A stretch of DNA of 64,000 nt from JACSRF01 sp964504445. GTDB taxonomy: Bacteria; Chloroflexota; Anaerolineae; Promineifilales; Promineifilaceae. The stretch lies in the NCBI GenBank assembly GCA_964504445.1, contig CAZDEO010000004.1, forward strand, positions 1 through 64,000, given 5' to 3'. This document shows positions 33,466 to 41,487 of this stretch, in pieces. The notes below the pieces were generated by a model that saw only the letters and a list, made by a program, of their open reading frames with translations, was not told the DNA's origin and did no database searches. The position numbers and the translations under genes were made by a program. Numbering within the stretch: position 1 is the stretch's first letter; each line of letters starts with the position of its first letter.

Positions 33466-34683
33466 ATGAGCATCAGTCGGCTAGCAAGCTCTATCAAAGA
33501 GTCGCCCACCCTCAGGCTCAACGACGAAGCGCGTCGTTTGCGGGTGAAGGGCGAGCCGGTTATTCACCTGGGCGGTGGCGAACCCAAAAACAAGGCGCCT
33601 ATCACGGCAATTCTTGGGTCTGCCGCCAAGCTGAAGACCGGCGACGTAAAGTATGTTCCCACTGATGGCCTGCCATCCCTTAAAAAGGCGATTATTCGCT
33701 ACACGGAGGAGAATTACGGCCGTTTAGTTACCCAGGAAAACATCATCATCTCCACGGGGGCCAAACAAGCCATCTACAACATCCTATTCACCATCATCAA
33801 CCCCCAAGACGAAGTCATCATCCTCGCTCCATACTGGGTTAGCTATCCCGACATGGTGCGCATGGTCTACGGCATTCCCGTTATCGTCAAACCCGAAGAC
33901 GGCACCTTCCAGCCCCGCATCGAAGAAGTTGAAGAGGTCATCAGCTCCTACACCAAAGTCATCATCATCAACAGCCCCAATAACCCCTCCGGAGCCGTTT
34001 ACCCACCCGAGTTTGTCCAGGCCCTGGTGGAGCTGTGTGAAAAGCGCGGCATCTACCTCATCATGGACGACATCTACCACAAACTTGTCTTCGATGGCAA
34101 AGAAGCTGCCCCTGGTTACCGCTTTACGAACAAAGACATTGAAAACACGCGCGTTCTGGTCGTTAACGGCGTCTCCAAGCTCTACGGCATGACCGGTTTT
34201 CGCATCGGTTGGGCGATTGCCCCGCAAAACATGGTGCGCGTCATGGCCAACATCCAGAGCCAGATTACCTCTTGCCCGCCGGTGCTAAACCAGGCCGCTG
34301 CCGAAGGCGCCCTTATTGGCATGCAAAGCATCACCGAAAACCTGCGCCTTACTATCCAAAACCACCGTGACGTCATGATGCAGGAATTGCGTGGTTTCAC
34401 CGACATCATAGCCCCCAAGCCGGCCGGAACATTTTACTGCCTGGCCGATTTTCGCGCCTATGGGCAAGACTCTATCAAGCTGGCCGAATTTTTGCTAAAA
34501 AAGGCCCTGGTAGTTACCGTACCCGGTGAATCTTTCGGGATGGAAGGCTATTTGCGTTTGAGCTATTGTGGCTCCATCAAGGAAATCCGCGAAGGGGTAG
34601 AGCGCATGAAGTGGGCGCTGGATCCCAATGCACCAAATGAAATTTACATTGGCGATCGTAAATTAATCAGGGATTGGCTATGA
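33466..34683 (+). CDS. Pyridoxal-phosphate aminotransferase, class I/II (aspartate-type)
   Basis: A 405-aa fold-type I aminotransferase. Visible features: HLGGGEPKNKAP at the N-terminus, STGAKQAIYNILFTI, the PLP-ring residues in NSPNNPSGAVYP, DDIYHKLVF, and the Schiff-base Lys 238 in NGVSKLYGMTGFRIGWA; FRIGWA supplies the Arg-containing phosphate site. Aspartate or a related amino acid is the likely donor. ATG 33466 follows GGAGGT; the open frame extends upstream but has no homologous sequence. Its TGA overlaps the ATG of the PEP carboxykinase gene, linking oxaloacetate formation from aspartate to its decarboxylation to PEP. Confidence 0.92.
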   Translation: MSISRLASSIKESPTLRLNDEARRLRVKGEPVIHLGGGEPKNKAPITAILGSAAKLKTGDVKYVPTDGLPSLKKAIIRYTEENYGRLVTQENIIISTGAKQAIYNILFTIINPQDEVIILAPYWVSYPDMVRMVYGIPVIVKPEDGTFQPRIEEVEEVISSYTKVIIINSPNNPSGAVYPPEFVQALVELCEKRGIYLIMDDIYHKLVFDGKEAAPGYRFTNKDIENTRVLVVNGVSKLYGMTGFRIGWAIAPQNMVRVMANIQSQITSCPPVLNQAAAEGALIGMQSITENLRLTIQNHRDVMMQELRGFTDIIAPKPAGTFYCLADFRAYGQDSIKLAEFLLKKALVVTVPGESFGMEGYLRLSYCGSIKEIREGVERMKWALDPNAPNEIYIGDRKLIRDWL

Positions 34684-36320
34684 ACAACATACTCAATATC
34701 AAAACACCGGCAGAAGCCTACGCTTCTGCCTTAAAAAGCGATTACGACCTGGAAAACCACGGCCTGCAAAATTTGCGGCAAATTTACTGGAACCTGCCCA
34801 CTGAAAGCCTTTATGAAGAAATCGTATTCCGAGGCGAAGGGCAGACCGCCAAAATGGGGCCAATCGTAGTGAACTCTGGCAAACACACCGCCCGCGCCGC
34901 CCAAGACAAATTTGTAGTGCGCGAACCAGAAAGCGAAGGTCACATCTGGTGGGGCGAATACAATCGGCCCATGAGTCCGGAGCAGTTCAACGAGGTGTAC
35001 CATCGCCTGCAAGGCTTTTTGCAAGGCCGGGACGTCTTCGTGCAGGATTGTTATGCGGGCGCAGATCCGGAATTCCGCCTGCCGGTGCGCATCATCAGTG
35101 AATATGCCTGGCACAGCCACTTTGCGCGCAACATGTTCATTTTGCCCGAAACCCGTGAGGAGTACCGGCAGCATGTGCCGGAATTCACGGTGTTGGCTGT
35201 GCCTTCCTTCAAGGCTTTTGGGTCTATAGACGGGACCCGTACCAGCACCTTCATCATCCTCAATTTTGCCCAACGCCTGGCAATCATTGGTGACACAGCG
35301 TATGGCGGTGAAATCAAGAAGGCTATCTTCACAGTGATGAACTACTATTTGCCTTTGGAAGGCGTGATGACCATGCACTGCTCTGCCAACCAGGGGGATG
35401 ACGGACACGTTGGCTTATTCTTTGGCCTGTCAGGTACGGGTAAAACCACGCTTTCGGCGGACCCCAGCCGCCAACTCATTGGCGACGACGAGCATGGCTG
35501 GAATGATGAGGGGGTGTTTAACTTTGAGGGAGGCTGCTATGCTAAAGTGATTCGGCTGTCCCCTACGGCCGAACCGGAGATTTACGCCTGCACGGAACGC
35601 TTTGGCACCCTTTTGGAAAATGTGGTTCATGACCCCATTACGCGTCTGATTGACCTGGATGACGATGCCATTACGGAGAATACGCGGGCCTCTTACCCGC
35701 TGGAGTACATTGGCAACGCACTGCCGGACAAGCGAGGTGGCCATCCGCGGAACATTATTTTCCTGACTTGTGACGCTCAGGGGGTGATGCCACCTATTGC
35801 GCGGCTGTCGCCAGAGCAGGCGGTCTACCATTTCATCTCTGGGTACACTTCTAAAGTGGGAGGCACGGAGGTGGGGCTGGGCGAGGAGCCACAGATTACC
35901 TTCAGCGCCTGCTTTGGCGCGCCGTTTATGGTGCACCACCCCATGTTTTATGCGGACTTGTTGCGCCGAAAGATGGAGCGTTATGGCGTGACTTGCTGGC
36001 TGCTGAATACGGGCTGGGTAGGTGGCGCTTATGGCGTGGGCAAGCGCATCAGCATTAAGTATACGCGGGCGCTGCTAAATGCGGCCTTGAACGGGGACCT
36101 GAAAGATGTGGATTATTACACAGATCCCATCTTTGGCTTTGAAGTACCGCAAAGCTGCCCCAATGTACCCAGTGAGGTGTTACATCCGGCGCAGGGATGG
36201 GCCAGTGAGGCGGATTACACGAGTAAGTATCGCAGCCTGGCCGCACGGTTTGTGAGTAACTTTAAGAAGTTTGCGCCGGAGTGCCCGCCGGAAGTGCGGG
36301 CGGCAGGACCGAAGCTGTAG
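34680..36320 (+). CDS. pckA: Phosphoenolpyruvate carboxykinase (ATP)
   Basis: A 546-aa gluconeogenic enzyme converting oxaloacetate and ATP to PEP, CO2 and ADP. The kinase-1a P-loop GLSGTGKTTLSADPSR lies near residue 250; LIGDDEHGW, FNFEGGCYAKVI, the EIYACTERFGTLLENVV segment and SGYTSKVGGTEVG are all diagnostic of the ATP-dependent family. The N-terminus carries RTPKDKFVV-like DKFVVREPESEGHIWWGEYNRP. ATG 34680 is coupled to the aminotransferase stop (ATGA). The transcript ends at the heptad-built hairpin at 36322-36380. Confidence 0.97.
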   Translation: MNNILNIKTPAEAYASALKSDYDLENHGLQNLRQIYWNLPTESLYEEIVFRGEGQTAKMGPIVVNSGKHTARAAQDKFVVREPESEGHIWWGEYNRPMSPEQFNEVYHRLQGFLQGRDVFVQDCYAGADPEFRLPVRIISEYAWHSHFARNMFILPETREEYRQHVPEFTVLAVPSFKAFGSIDGTRTSTFIILNFAQRLAIIGDTAYGGEIKKAIFTVMNYYLPLEGVMTMHCSANQGDDGHVGLFFGLSGTGKTTLSADPSRQLIGDDEHGWNDEGVFNFEGGCYAKVIRLSPTAEPEIYACTERFGTLLENVVHDPITRLIDLDDDAITENTRASYPLEYIGNALPDKRGGHPRNIIFLTCDAQGVMPPIARLSPEQAVYHFISGYTSKVGGTEVGLGEEPQITFSACFGAPFMVHHPMFYADLLRRKMERYGVTCWLLNTGWVGGAYGVGKRISIKYTRALLNAALNGDLKDVDYYTDPIFGFEVPQSCPNVPSEVLHPAQGWASEADYTSKYRSLAARFVSNFKKFAPECPPEVRAAGPKL

Positions 36321-36321
36321 A

Positions 36322-36380
36322 GACTGGAAACTGGAGATTAGAGATTGGAGATTGGCAAATCTCTAATCTCCAGTCTTTTT
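36322..36380 (+). terminator. pckA terminator formed from heptad repeats
   Basis: Eight 7-bp units (GACTGGA AACTGGA and relatives, then their complements) fold into a 14- to 15-bp perfect stem (36330-36344 with 36360-36374) with a 15-base loop, followed by TTTTT. It is both a terminator and a member of the heptad-repeat family of this window. Confidence 0.85.
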
Positions 36381-36400
36381 AGTTAGTATTGGACGAACGC

Positions 36401-37402
36401 TTAGGCTGATGGTTTTGCCCAGGTGGGTTGGATGCCAGTGGGTTCCAGGGTTTCGATTTCTTGATTGTAGCGAAAGAGGGGCTGGAGGGCATAACGGCCG
36501 TTTTCCACCCCACAAAGTTCGCTAATTTGCAGCACCTTGCGACGGCCGTTTCGCAGCCGTTCCTGGTATGTAATCAGGCGCAGCGCCGCGGCAATAATGG
36601 CCCGAATTTCCAATAACCCCAGCCCCAGGTTGGTCATCAGGCACAGGGTTTCCAGGCGGGCCAGACCGTCCTCGACGCTGATACCGTGGATGTTGACCAG
36701 CCCCGTATACCCCTGGCTAAGAATGCTGACAATTTGCATCGCTTCTGCGCCGCTGGTCTCGCCTGTGACTAGCCAACTGGGGCGCATCCGGGCTGCTGTA
36801 GCCAGCAAGTTGTCGATGGCGACGTTGGCGGGGCCACCAGCTTCCAGGTAGACTCGCCGGGGGTGGTTGACCTGCATTTCGTGGGTAGATTCGACAATGA
36901 CGATGCGCTCATCGGGGGGAATGAGTTCAACGATGCGGTTGGCCAGGGTGGTTTTGCCAGAAGCAGTGCCGCCCACGACGAGGATGCTGGCCTGGGCAGC
37001 GATGGCGCTGCGATAGAGGTCGATGGCTTCCGGGGTAATGGATCCCCATTTGATGAGGTTTTCCCAGGTGACGCGGGCATTGTCAATCATTTTGCGGATG
37101 ACGAGGGCAGGTCCGGAAACGGCCGTTGGCGGCAGCACGGCCACAAAACGAGACCCATCAGGCAGGCGGGCTTCGGCGGTGGTGTCGTGGGCAGTCAGGC
37201 TGATGCCGCCAATAGCCAGGAGCTGGTCGATGGTCTGGCGCAGGGCATGCTCATTGGTAAAGGTAACGGCCGTGTCTACCAGTTTTCCCTGCCGTTCCAC
37301 GTACACCTTATCCGGCGCGTCCACCATAATTTCCTGAATCTCGGCATCGGTGAAAAGGGGGGCCAGCGGGCCAAGGACGGTTAATAGTTCAGCTTGAGAC
37401 AT
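36401..37402 (-). CDS. CpaF/TadA-type secretion ATPase
   Basis: A 333-aa type II/IV secretion NTPase of the CpaF group. An N-terminal domain with EIMVDAPDKVYVERQG precedes the P-loop VVGGTASGKTTL (near residue 141), the Asp box VIVESTHEMQ, and the Walker B and His-box region RPSWLVTGETSGAEAMQIVSILSQGYTG. ATG 37402 follows GGAGG by 5 bp; a second ATG four codons upstream overlaps that site. These ATPases normally sit with tadB/tadC and pilin genes, but none are adjacent here; only a short TadB-like fragment occurs, 18 kb away. Shorter than typical CpaF, mainly at the N-terminus. Confidence 0.88.
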   Translation of the reverse strand: MSQAELLTVLGPLAPLFTDAEIQEIMVDAPDKVYVERQGKLVDTAVTFTNEHALRQTIDQLLAIGGISLTAHDTTAEARLPDGSRFVAVLPPTAVSGPALVIRKMIDNARVTWENLIKWGSITPEAIDLYRSAIAAQASILVVGGTASGKTTLANRIVELIPPDERIVIVESTHEMQVNHPRRVYLEAGGPANVAIDNLLATAARMRPSWLVTGETSGAEAMQIVSILSQGYTGLVNIHGISVEDGLARLETLCLMTNLGLGLLEIRAIIAAALRLITYQERLRNGRRKVLQISELCGVENGRYALQPLFRYNQEIETLEPTGIQPTWAKPSA

Positions 37403-37424
37403 GGGAACCTCCATTTCGGGTAAA

Positions 37425-37459
37425 TAGTAGCTGGTGACCGGTCAGCGGTTAGTCAATTG
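37425..37459. repeat. Heptad-periodic tract upstream of the CpaF-type gene
   Basis: Five 7-bp units, three sharing GGT at a fixed phase (TGGTGAC CGGTCAG). It lies in the gap between the LuxR-type and CpaF-type genes, just upstream of the latter's ribosome site. Confidence 0.45.
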
Positions 37460-37593
37460 TATGGTCTGGTAACAGCATAGGGGATGGACCGGCGTTGGCG
37501 CATCCGCCATTACCCCAGGGTGGCCTGTGGTGTTGCTCAGGTTGGCAGTATGCAATTATCGGTTGTTTGTATGGCCTACTCATGGAAAATGCC

Positions 37594-37628
37594 CACTGAA
37601 TACTGATAACTGACTGCTGATTACCGAG
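37594..37628. repeat. Heptad-periodic tract over the stop codon of the LuxR-type gene
   Basis: Five 7-bp units with CTGA/CTGAT at a fixed phase (CACTGAA TACTGAT). The minus-strand stop codon of the LuxR-type gene (37621-37623) lies inside the tract. Confidence 0.5.
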
Positions 37629-38028
37629 AAAGCCAGCCTTGCTGCAAGGCGAGAGCTACCGCTTCGGTGCGAGACTGGGCGCCGGTTTTGTTGAAGACGC
37701 CGTTCATGTGAAATTGCACAGTGCGCTCGCTAATGCCCAGGCGGTAGGCAATTTCTTTGTTGGTTAGCCCTCCAGAAGCCAGGGTGAGTACCTGGTGTTC
37801 GCGGGGAGAGAGGGGATGTGGCACAGGAGTGTTGGGGGAAACGGCCGTACTCTCTGGCAATAACCCCTCAGCTTCTTGCCGCGCCTGCCGCGCCAGCTCC
37901 CCCAAAGTTGCCACCGCCGCCCGCGCCGGGAAATTATCAGCGGGCAGCGCCCGTTCATAAGCCCGCACCTGCGCCAACAGCAAATCCAGCGTCGCCAGCA
38001 GGCTTTCAAGAGGTGTTTCAGCGGGCAT
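37621..38028 (-). CDS. LuxR-type helix-turn-helix regulator
   Basis: A 135-aa protein. The C-terminal 65 residues form a LuxR/GerE HTH: LSPREHQVLTLASGGLTNKEIAYRLGISERTVQFHMNGVFNKTGAQSRTEAV. The N-terminal part is helical with no recognisable receiver or ligand domain, so the activating signal is unknown. ATG 38028 avoids overlap with the upstream dienelactone hydrolase gene, whose stop lies 4 bp away; a TTG at 38049 would overlap it. The short spacing suggests co-transcription with that gene. Confidence 0.87.
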   Translation of the reverse strand: MPAETPLESLLATLDLLLAQVRAYERALPADNFPARAAVATLGELARQARQEAEGLLPESTAVSPNTPVPHPLSPREHQVLTLASGGLTNKEIAYRLGISERTVQFHMNGVFNKTGAQSRTEAVALALQQGWLSR

Positions 38029-38032
38029 TTCC

Positions 38033-38722
38033 CTATAAATATCGCCCAAACCAATTCAACACCTTCTTCCAGGCGTCGGCAGCCGCTTCAGCGTGGTAAA
38101 TGTGGGGGCGACTGTCGTTGAAAAAGGCATGGGGAGCGCCAGGGTAAATGTGAATCTCGTGGACTTTGCCGTAAGTTTGCAGCTCTTTTTCAAATGCGCG
38201 TACTGTCTCAACGGGGATGCCCTGGTCCAGTTCGCCAAAGAGACCTAGCAAGGGCACTTGTAATTTGGCCGTGTCGTCTGGGCTGAGAGGACGGCCGTAA
38301 AACATCACCGCCGCGCCCAGCTCCCCATCCGACTCGGCCGCTGCCGAAGCCGCCAGACCGCCGCCCATGCAAAAGCCCAGCACCCCCACCTGCCTGGATG
38401 ATACCTGCGCCAAATTTTGCAAATGGCGCGCCCCAGCCAAAATCTCCGCCACGGCCTGGTCGCGTTTCAAGGCCATAGCCAGCTTACGCGCCTCATCCGG
38501 TTCCGAGGCTGCTTTTCCGTGGTAGAGGTCTGGAGCCAGGGCCACGTACCCCGCACGGGCAAAGCGTTCGGTCACGTCCTTAATGTGGGGCAGCAGCCCC
38601 CACCATTCCTGAATGACTACCACGCCGGGATACGCGCCCGGTTTTGCGGGTTGGGCCAGGTAGCCAGGTATACTGTCCCCGTTGGCCGGGAAGCTGATCA
38701 TTTCTGTGTGGATGTTGGTCAT
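38033..38722 (-). CDS. Dienelactone hydrolase family protein
   Basis: A 229-aa alpha/beta hydrolase of the DLH family. The Cys nucleophile sits in LGFCMGGGLA (near residue 117), the acidic residue in FGELDQGIP and the His in GAPHAFFND, with the typical VVIQEWWGLLPHIKDV oxyanion region. Such enzymes open lactone rings or hydrolyse small esters, in aromatic breakdown or elsewhere; the substrate cannot be read. Spacing of 11 bp from the upstream membrane-protein gene and 4 bp to the LuxR-type gene suggests an operon. Confidence 0.93.
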   Translation of the reverse strand: MTNIHTEMISFPANGDSIPGYLAQPAKPGAYPGVVVIQEWWGLLPHIKDVTERFARAGYVALAPDLYHGKAASEPDEARKLAMALKRDQAVAEILAGARHLQNLAQVSSRQVGVLGFCMGGGLAASAAAESDGELGAAVMFYGRPLSPDDTAKLQVPLLGLFGELDQGIPVETVRAFEKELQTYGKVHEIHIYPGAPHAFFNDSRPHIYHAEAAADAWKKVLNWFGRYL

Positions 38723-38733
38723 AAGGCGCCTCT

Positions 38734-39837
38734 TTATGTACTCTCATTTACCTCTGCCACCGGTTCGACCGTGGCTCTATAGGTAGCTAGGGCTTGCTGC
38801 ACCTGTTCTGAGCCTACGTTCTGCACCAAAAAGTGGGCGATGGCTGACTTTTGCTCCGCCTCTGTAGTGTCAGGAGATGGCGCAGCGGCCTGGACAACCC
38901 ATTCCTGAATTTTGGGTACGTCGGTGATATTTTCGGCAAGTTGGACCATCTCTGGCAAGGTGCAGGTTTGCATCATCTGGCGGACAAGGGCGTCTGCCGT
39001 GGTGGCAGAAACGGCCGTGCCCGCACTCATCTCTTCGGCCTGGCTAAGCAGCAGCACCACGTAAGCCTGCCCCCCATTTTCCAAAATCATCAGGGCAATA
39101 CTGGTGCGCGCAAACTGCTCCGGCGCCTTGGGATCCAGCAGCTTTTCCAGTTCATCCAGCCGCGCCTTTTCGTCTTCCAGAGACAGGGTCGCCCGCGCAA
39201 TAATGGTGTACCAGGCAATGTCGTACAGTTCAGCCAGGGTGGGGTAATGGTGCAAGAGCTGGGAAACGGCCGTGCGCCGATTCTTCATCAGTTCCAGGTC
39301 GATTTGCGTGCGGCACAAGTTTTGGAACTGGTCGTACAGCCAACCCAGGTTCAGGCTCACCTCTCCTTCCTGACGGCCGTCAATGGGTTTGGCCAGCACA
39401 AAGCGCGTGCGAATGAGCGCCTGGAATCCCACGCCCACACTTAACACCCGCAGTACCGGGTTCATTTGCTGCATAGTTACTTCCACAATAATGAGCGCTA
39501 AAATGGCCGTCACCACATTGATAAACACCAAAATCTGTGCCCATTGGGTGCGCAGCGCCTCCCGGGGATAGGTTTTGAAGGTAGAAACCAGCTCTGCCAG
39601 AGCCACCACAGCCCCCAATAGCCCCACAAAGAAAAAGGGTGCAAGGGCGCCGCTGACACCCCTAAGCCAGGATTGGAGTGCGCGGTACCAGGCAGGCAGC
39701 GACAGTTCTTCTGCAGGTAACGAAAGCAGCACAAAGAGTAAGATGAAACCAATCAGCGCCGCAACCCAGCCCCAACTAATGCGTGGTCTAAGGGGCTGCG
39801 GCTCCAGGTCAGGCAGGTTTTGCGGATTAATGGCCAT
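38734..39837 (-). CDS. Membrane protein of unknown function
   Basis: A 367-aa protein I do not recognise. The N-terminal 130 residues hold about three membrane helices (WGWVAALIGFILLFVLLSL, GALAPFFFVGLLGAVVALAE, ILVFINVVTAILALIIVE). The rest is soluble, helical and Leu/Glu-rich, with a GFQALIRTRFVLAKPIDG segment that resembles cytosolic parts of channel-like proteins only loosely. It follows the small winged-helix gene by one base, so the two are translationally linked. Confidence 0.75.
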   Translation of the reverse strand: MAINPQNLPDLEPQPLRPRISWGWVAALIGFILLFVLLSLPAEELSLPAWYRALQSWLRGVSGALAPFFFVGLLGAVVALAELVSTFKTYPREALRTQWAQILVFINVVTAILALIIVEVTMQQMNPVLRVLSVGVGFQALIRTRFVLAKPIDGRQEGEVSLNLGWLYDQFQNLCRTQIDLELMKNRRTAVSQLLHHYPTLAELYDIAWYTIIARATLSLEDEKARLDELEKLLDPKAPEQFARTSIALMILENGGQAYVVLLLSQAEEMSAGTAVSATTADALVRQMMQTCTLPEMVQLAENITDVPKIQEWVVQAAAPSPDTTEAEQKSAIAHFLVQNVGSEQVQQALATYRATVEPVAEVNEST

Positions 39838-39838
39838 A

Positions 39839-40099
39839 TTACTCCTTCTTGCGCAACAGCGTGCGCGTTTGTATCAGCTCCCGCGCTTTCATGGTGATGG
39901 CTACCAGCTTCCCATCAGGGCTGTGCGTATCGTCACGGAGCAGCACCAGCCCTTCGCTGTACAGCACCTTTAACACATTTTGGGTTTCTCCTGGCAGCAT
40001 CCAGGTTTCAGCCGAAACCTGCCCCGGACTCATGGCCCCGTGAGTAGCCAGGGTTTCTAATATTTTGATCTCTTTGTCCTCTAAATTTAGTTTATTCAT
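39839..40099 (-). CDS. Small winged-helix DNA-binding protein
   Basis: An 86-aa protein with a predicted winged helix: KEIKILETLATHGAMSPGQVS, a recognition-helix region PGETQNVLKVLYSEGLV, and a wing KLVAITMKARELI. It is probably a regulator of the four-gene unit it heads (membrane protein, dienelactone hydrolase, LuxR-type protein). The family cannot be named with certainty. Confidence 0.7.
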   Translation of the reverse strand: MNKLNLEDKEIKILETLATHGAMSPGQVSAETWMLPGETQNVLKVLYSEGLVLLRDDTHSPDGKLVAITMKARELIQTRTLLRKKE

Positions 40100-40154
40100 A
40101 GGGTTTCCCTTTGCGAATTTTGATTCTGATTATAGCATAGGTGGAGAGGCGTTT

Positions 40155-40544
40155 ATGACCAATCCGTTTACCCGTTTTCTTACGCAGTGGTCGGCTGACG
40201 GCCGTTTCCAACAATTTGTCGCTTACTGGGACGCCCTGGAACTTTTGATGGTGCAAGTATACCGGCAAAAGATGAGCGTGGCCGAGGCCCAGGCAGAGTA
40301 TACGCGGGTATGGCCCTGGCTGCGGCAGCATTATGGAGAATGGGCGGAGGCGTTACGGCCGTTCTGGCAGCAAACCAAAGCCGCCGGCGCACCCACCATC
40401 GCCGACCCTTTCCAATTACTACTTGACATTCCCCATCCCCAGGCCATTTTGGGGGATTGGCGCGCCATGCAACACCTGCCCGCCGCCAGAGAAGCATTGA
40501 ACCAATACATTCGCAGCCAGGAAGATGGACCGCAAACAAACTAA
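40155..40544 (+). CDS. Hypothetical protein
   Basis: A 129-aa soluble, Trp/Gln-rich helical protein (TRFLTQWSADGRFQQFVAYW, WPWLRQHYGEWAEALRPFW). I recognise no family. ATG 40155 has GGAGAGG 6-12 bp upstream; the frame is open earlier without support. It is divergent from the winged-helix gene by 55 bp. It carries two in-frame copies of the ACGGCCGT octamer. Confidence 0.65.
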   Translation: MTNPFTRFLTQWSADGRFQQFVAYWDALELLMVQVYRQKMSVAEAQAEYTRVWPWLRQHYGEWAEALRPFWQQTKAAGAPTIADPFQLLLDIPHPQAILGDWRAMQHLPAAREALNQYIRSQEDGPQTN

Positions 40545-40571
40545 GCCCACCCTAAGCCAGCGGCGCTAAAT

Positions 40572-40600
40572 TTGACAGCCCCGCCCGTTGCCAGTACACT
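40572..40600 (+). promoter_or_regulatory. Promoter of the bS21 gene pair
   Basis: TTGACA (40572-40577) and TACACT (40595-40600) are 17 bp apart. Transcription would begin near 40607, leaving an untranslated leader of about 230 nt before the first bS21 gene. Confidence 0.8.
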
Positions 40601-40606
40601 GACCCT

Positions 40607-40836
40607 CGAACAATTCAAGGTGTGGGCTGCTCCAACGAGCCTTCTCAATCAGGTTCCCCTGCATTTCGCAACCATCACGCATCAGGCAATCCCCGTTTCA
40701 CCGGTTTAGACTGGCGGAACAATTTATTGTGCTGCTGCAAATCAGGTTATGCGTACCTTAGCCAAGCCTAGGCTGATTTACTTTGGCTGATGAAGGCAGA
40801 CCATGCCCCCATGACAAATTCAAGGAGGTGAGACCA
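40607..40836 (+). promoter_or_regulatory. Long 5' leader of the first bS21 gene
   Basis: About 230 nt with no reading frame of interest. Near the end, TTAGCCAA (40759-40766) can pair with TTGGCTGA (from about 40784) around an inner AGCCTAGGCT palindrome, just before the AGGAGGTGA ribosome site. A leader of this length before a 64-aa ribosomal protein gene suggests autogenous control, but I recognise no known riboswitch or leader family. Confidence 0.4.
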
Positions 40837-41031
40837 TTGCCCAAGGTTGAAGTACGATCCAACGAGTCACAAGAACAATTGCTGCGCCGCTTCCGCAAGG
40901 AAGTGATGAAAAGCCGCGTGCTGGCTGACGTGCGCCGCAAGCGCTGGCACATTCCTAAGAGCGAATTGCGCCGCATCAAGGCCAAAAAAGCGGCGCGCCG
41001 CATGCGCCGCGTCCAGCGTATGAGCCGGTAA
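40837..41031 (+). CDS. rpsU: Small ribosomal subunit protein bS21 (copy 1)
   Basis: A 64-aa basic protein of the 30S subunit. The core VEVRSNESQEQLLRRFRKEVMKSRVLADVRRKRWH and the Arg/Lys tail RRMRRVQRMSR are diagnostic. The start is TTG 40837, placed 8 bp after a full AGGAGGTGA ribosome site; no ATG fits. It is followed by a second, divergent bS21 gene at 41153, an unusual arrangement. Confidence 0.93.
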   Translation: MPKVEVRSNESQEQLLRRFRKEVMKSRVLADVRRKRWHIPKSELRRIKAKKAARRMRRVQRMSR

Positions 41032-41079
41032 GCTGGTTGGTTGGCCAGTTAGACTACTCCCCAACCAGCCAACTATCCA
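41031..41079. repeat. Heptad-periodic inverted repeat between the two bS21 genes
   Basis: Seven 7-bp units (AGCTGGT TGGTTGG, then complementary units such as CCCCAAC CAGCCAA) form an imperfect hairpin beginning at the stop codon of the first bS21 gene. There is no T tract, so it is more likely an RNA-processing or stability element than a terminator. Confidence 0.55.
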
Positions 41080-41152
41080 TCAAAATGTTGTTTTCTCACT
41101 GCCAGGTGGTAAACTATGGCACAAAATTTTCCCAAAGAAGGGGGTGAATACA

Positions 41153-41347
41153 CTGCCAAAGGTAGTTTTGCGCAACAACGAATCGCCAGAGCAAATGCTG
41201 CGGCGCTTCAACAAAGAAGTTGTCAAGAGTAAAGTCTTGGCCGATGTGCGCCGCAAACGCTGGTTTGTCTCCAAGAGCGAACTGCGCCGCATTGAAAAGA
41301 AAAAAGCAACCCGCCGCGCCCGCCGCGTTCAGCGGACTGGCGAATAG
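41153..41347 (+). CDS. rpsU: Small ribosomal subunit protein bS21 (copy 2)
   Basis: A 64-aa bS21 paralogue (PKVVLRNNESPEQMLRRFNKEVVKSKVLADVRRKRW). The start is taken as CTG 41153: it aligns with the TTG start of copy 1, lies the same 8 bp after AGGGGGTGA, and gives the same length of 195 bp. GTG 41144 is the conventional alternative and would add three residues, but it overlaps the ribosome site. The C-terminal half is as basic as copy 1. A strong terminator follows. Confidence 0.88.
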   Translation: MPKVVLRNNESPEQMLRRFNKEVVKSKVLADVRRKRWFVSKSELRRIEKKKATRRARRVQRTGE

Positions 41348-41378
41348 TTTTTGCCCCCTGAAAACAAGATGACAAATG

Positions 41379-41413
41379 GCCCGAAGCCCTGCTGGCGCTT
41401 CGGGTCTTTTTTT
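41379..41413 (+). terminator. Terminator of the bS21 pair
   Basis: GCCCGAAGC and GCTTCGGGT form an 8- to 9-bp stem with loop CCTGCTGGC, followed by CTTTTTTT. Confidence 0.9.
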
Positions 41414-41475
41414 GTGCATGGGCGGCGCCGGCGCCTTGTGGGGCGGGCGTTGGGCAAACGGTCGTAGGCGTACGC

Positions 41476-41481
41476 TATAAT
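41476..41481 (+). promoter_or_regulatory. -10 box immediately before pbpC (leaderless arrangement)
   Basis: A perfect TATAAT ends 6 bp before the ATG at 41488, and no ribosome site precedes that ATG. If used, transcription would start at or next to the start codon. The -35 region is poor. Confidence 0.45.
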
Positions 41482-41487
41482 GAACCC

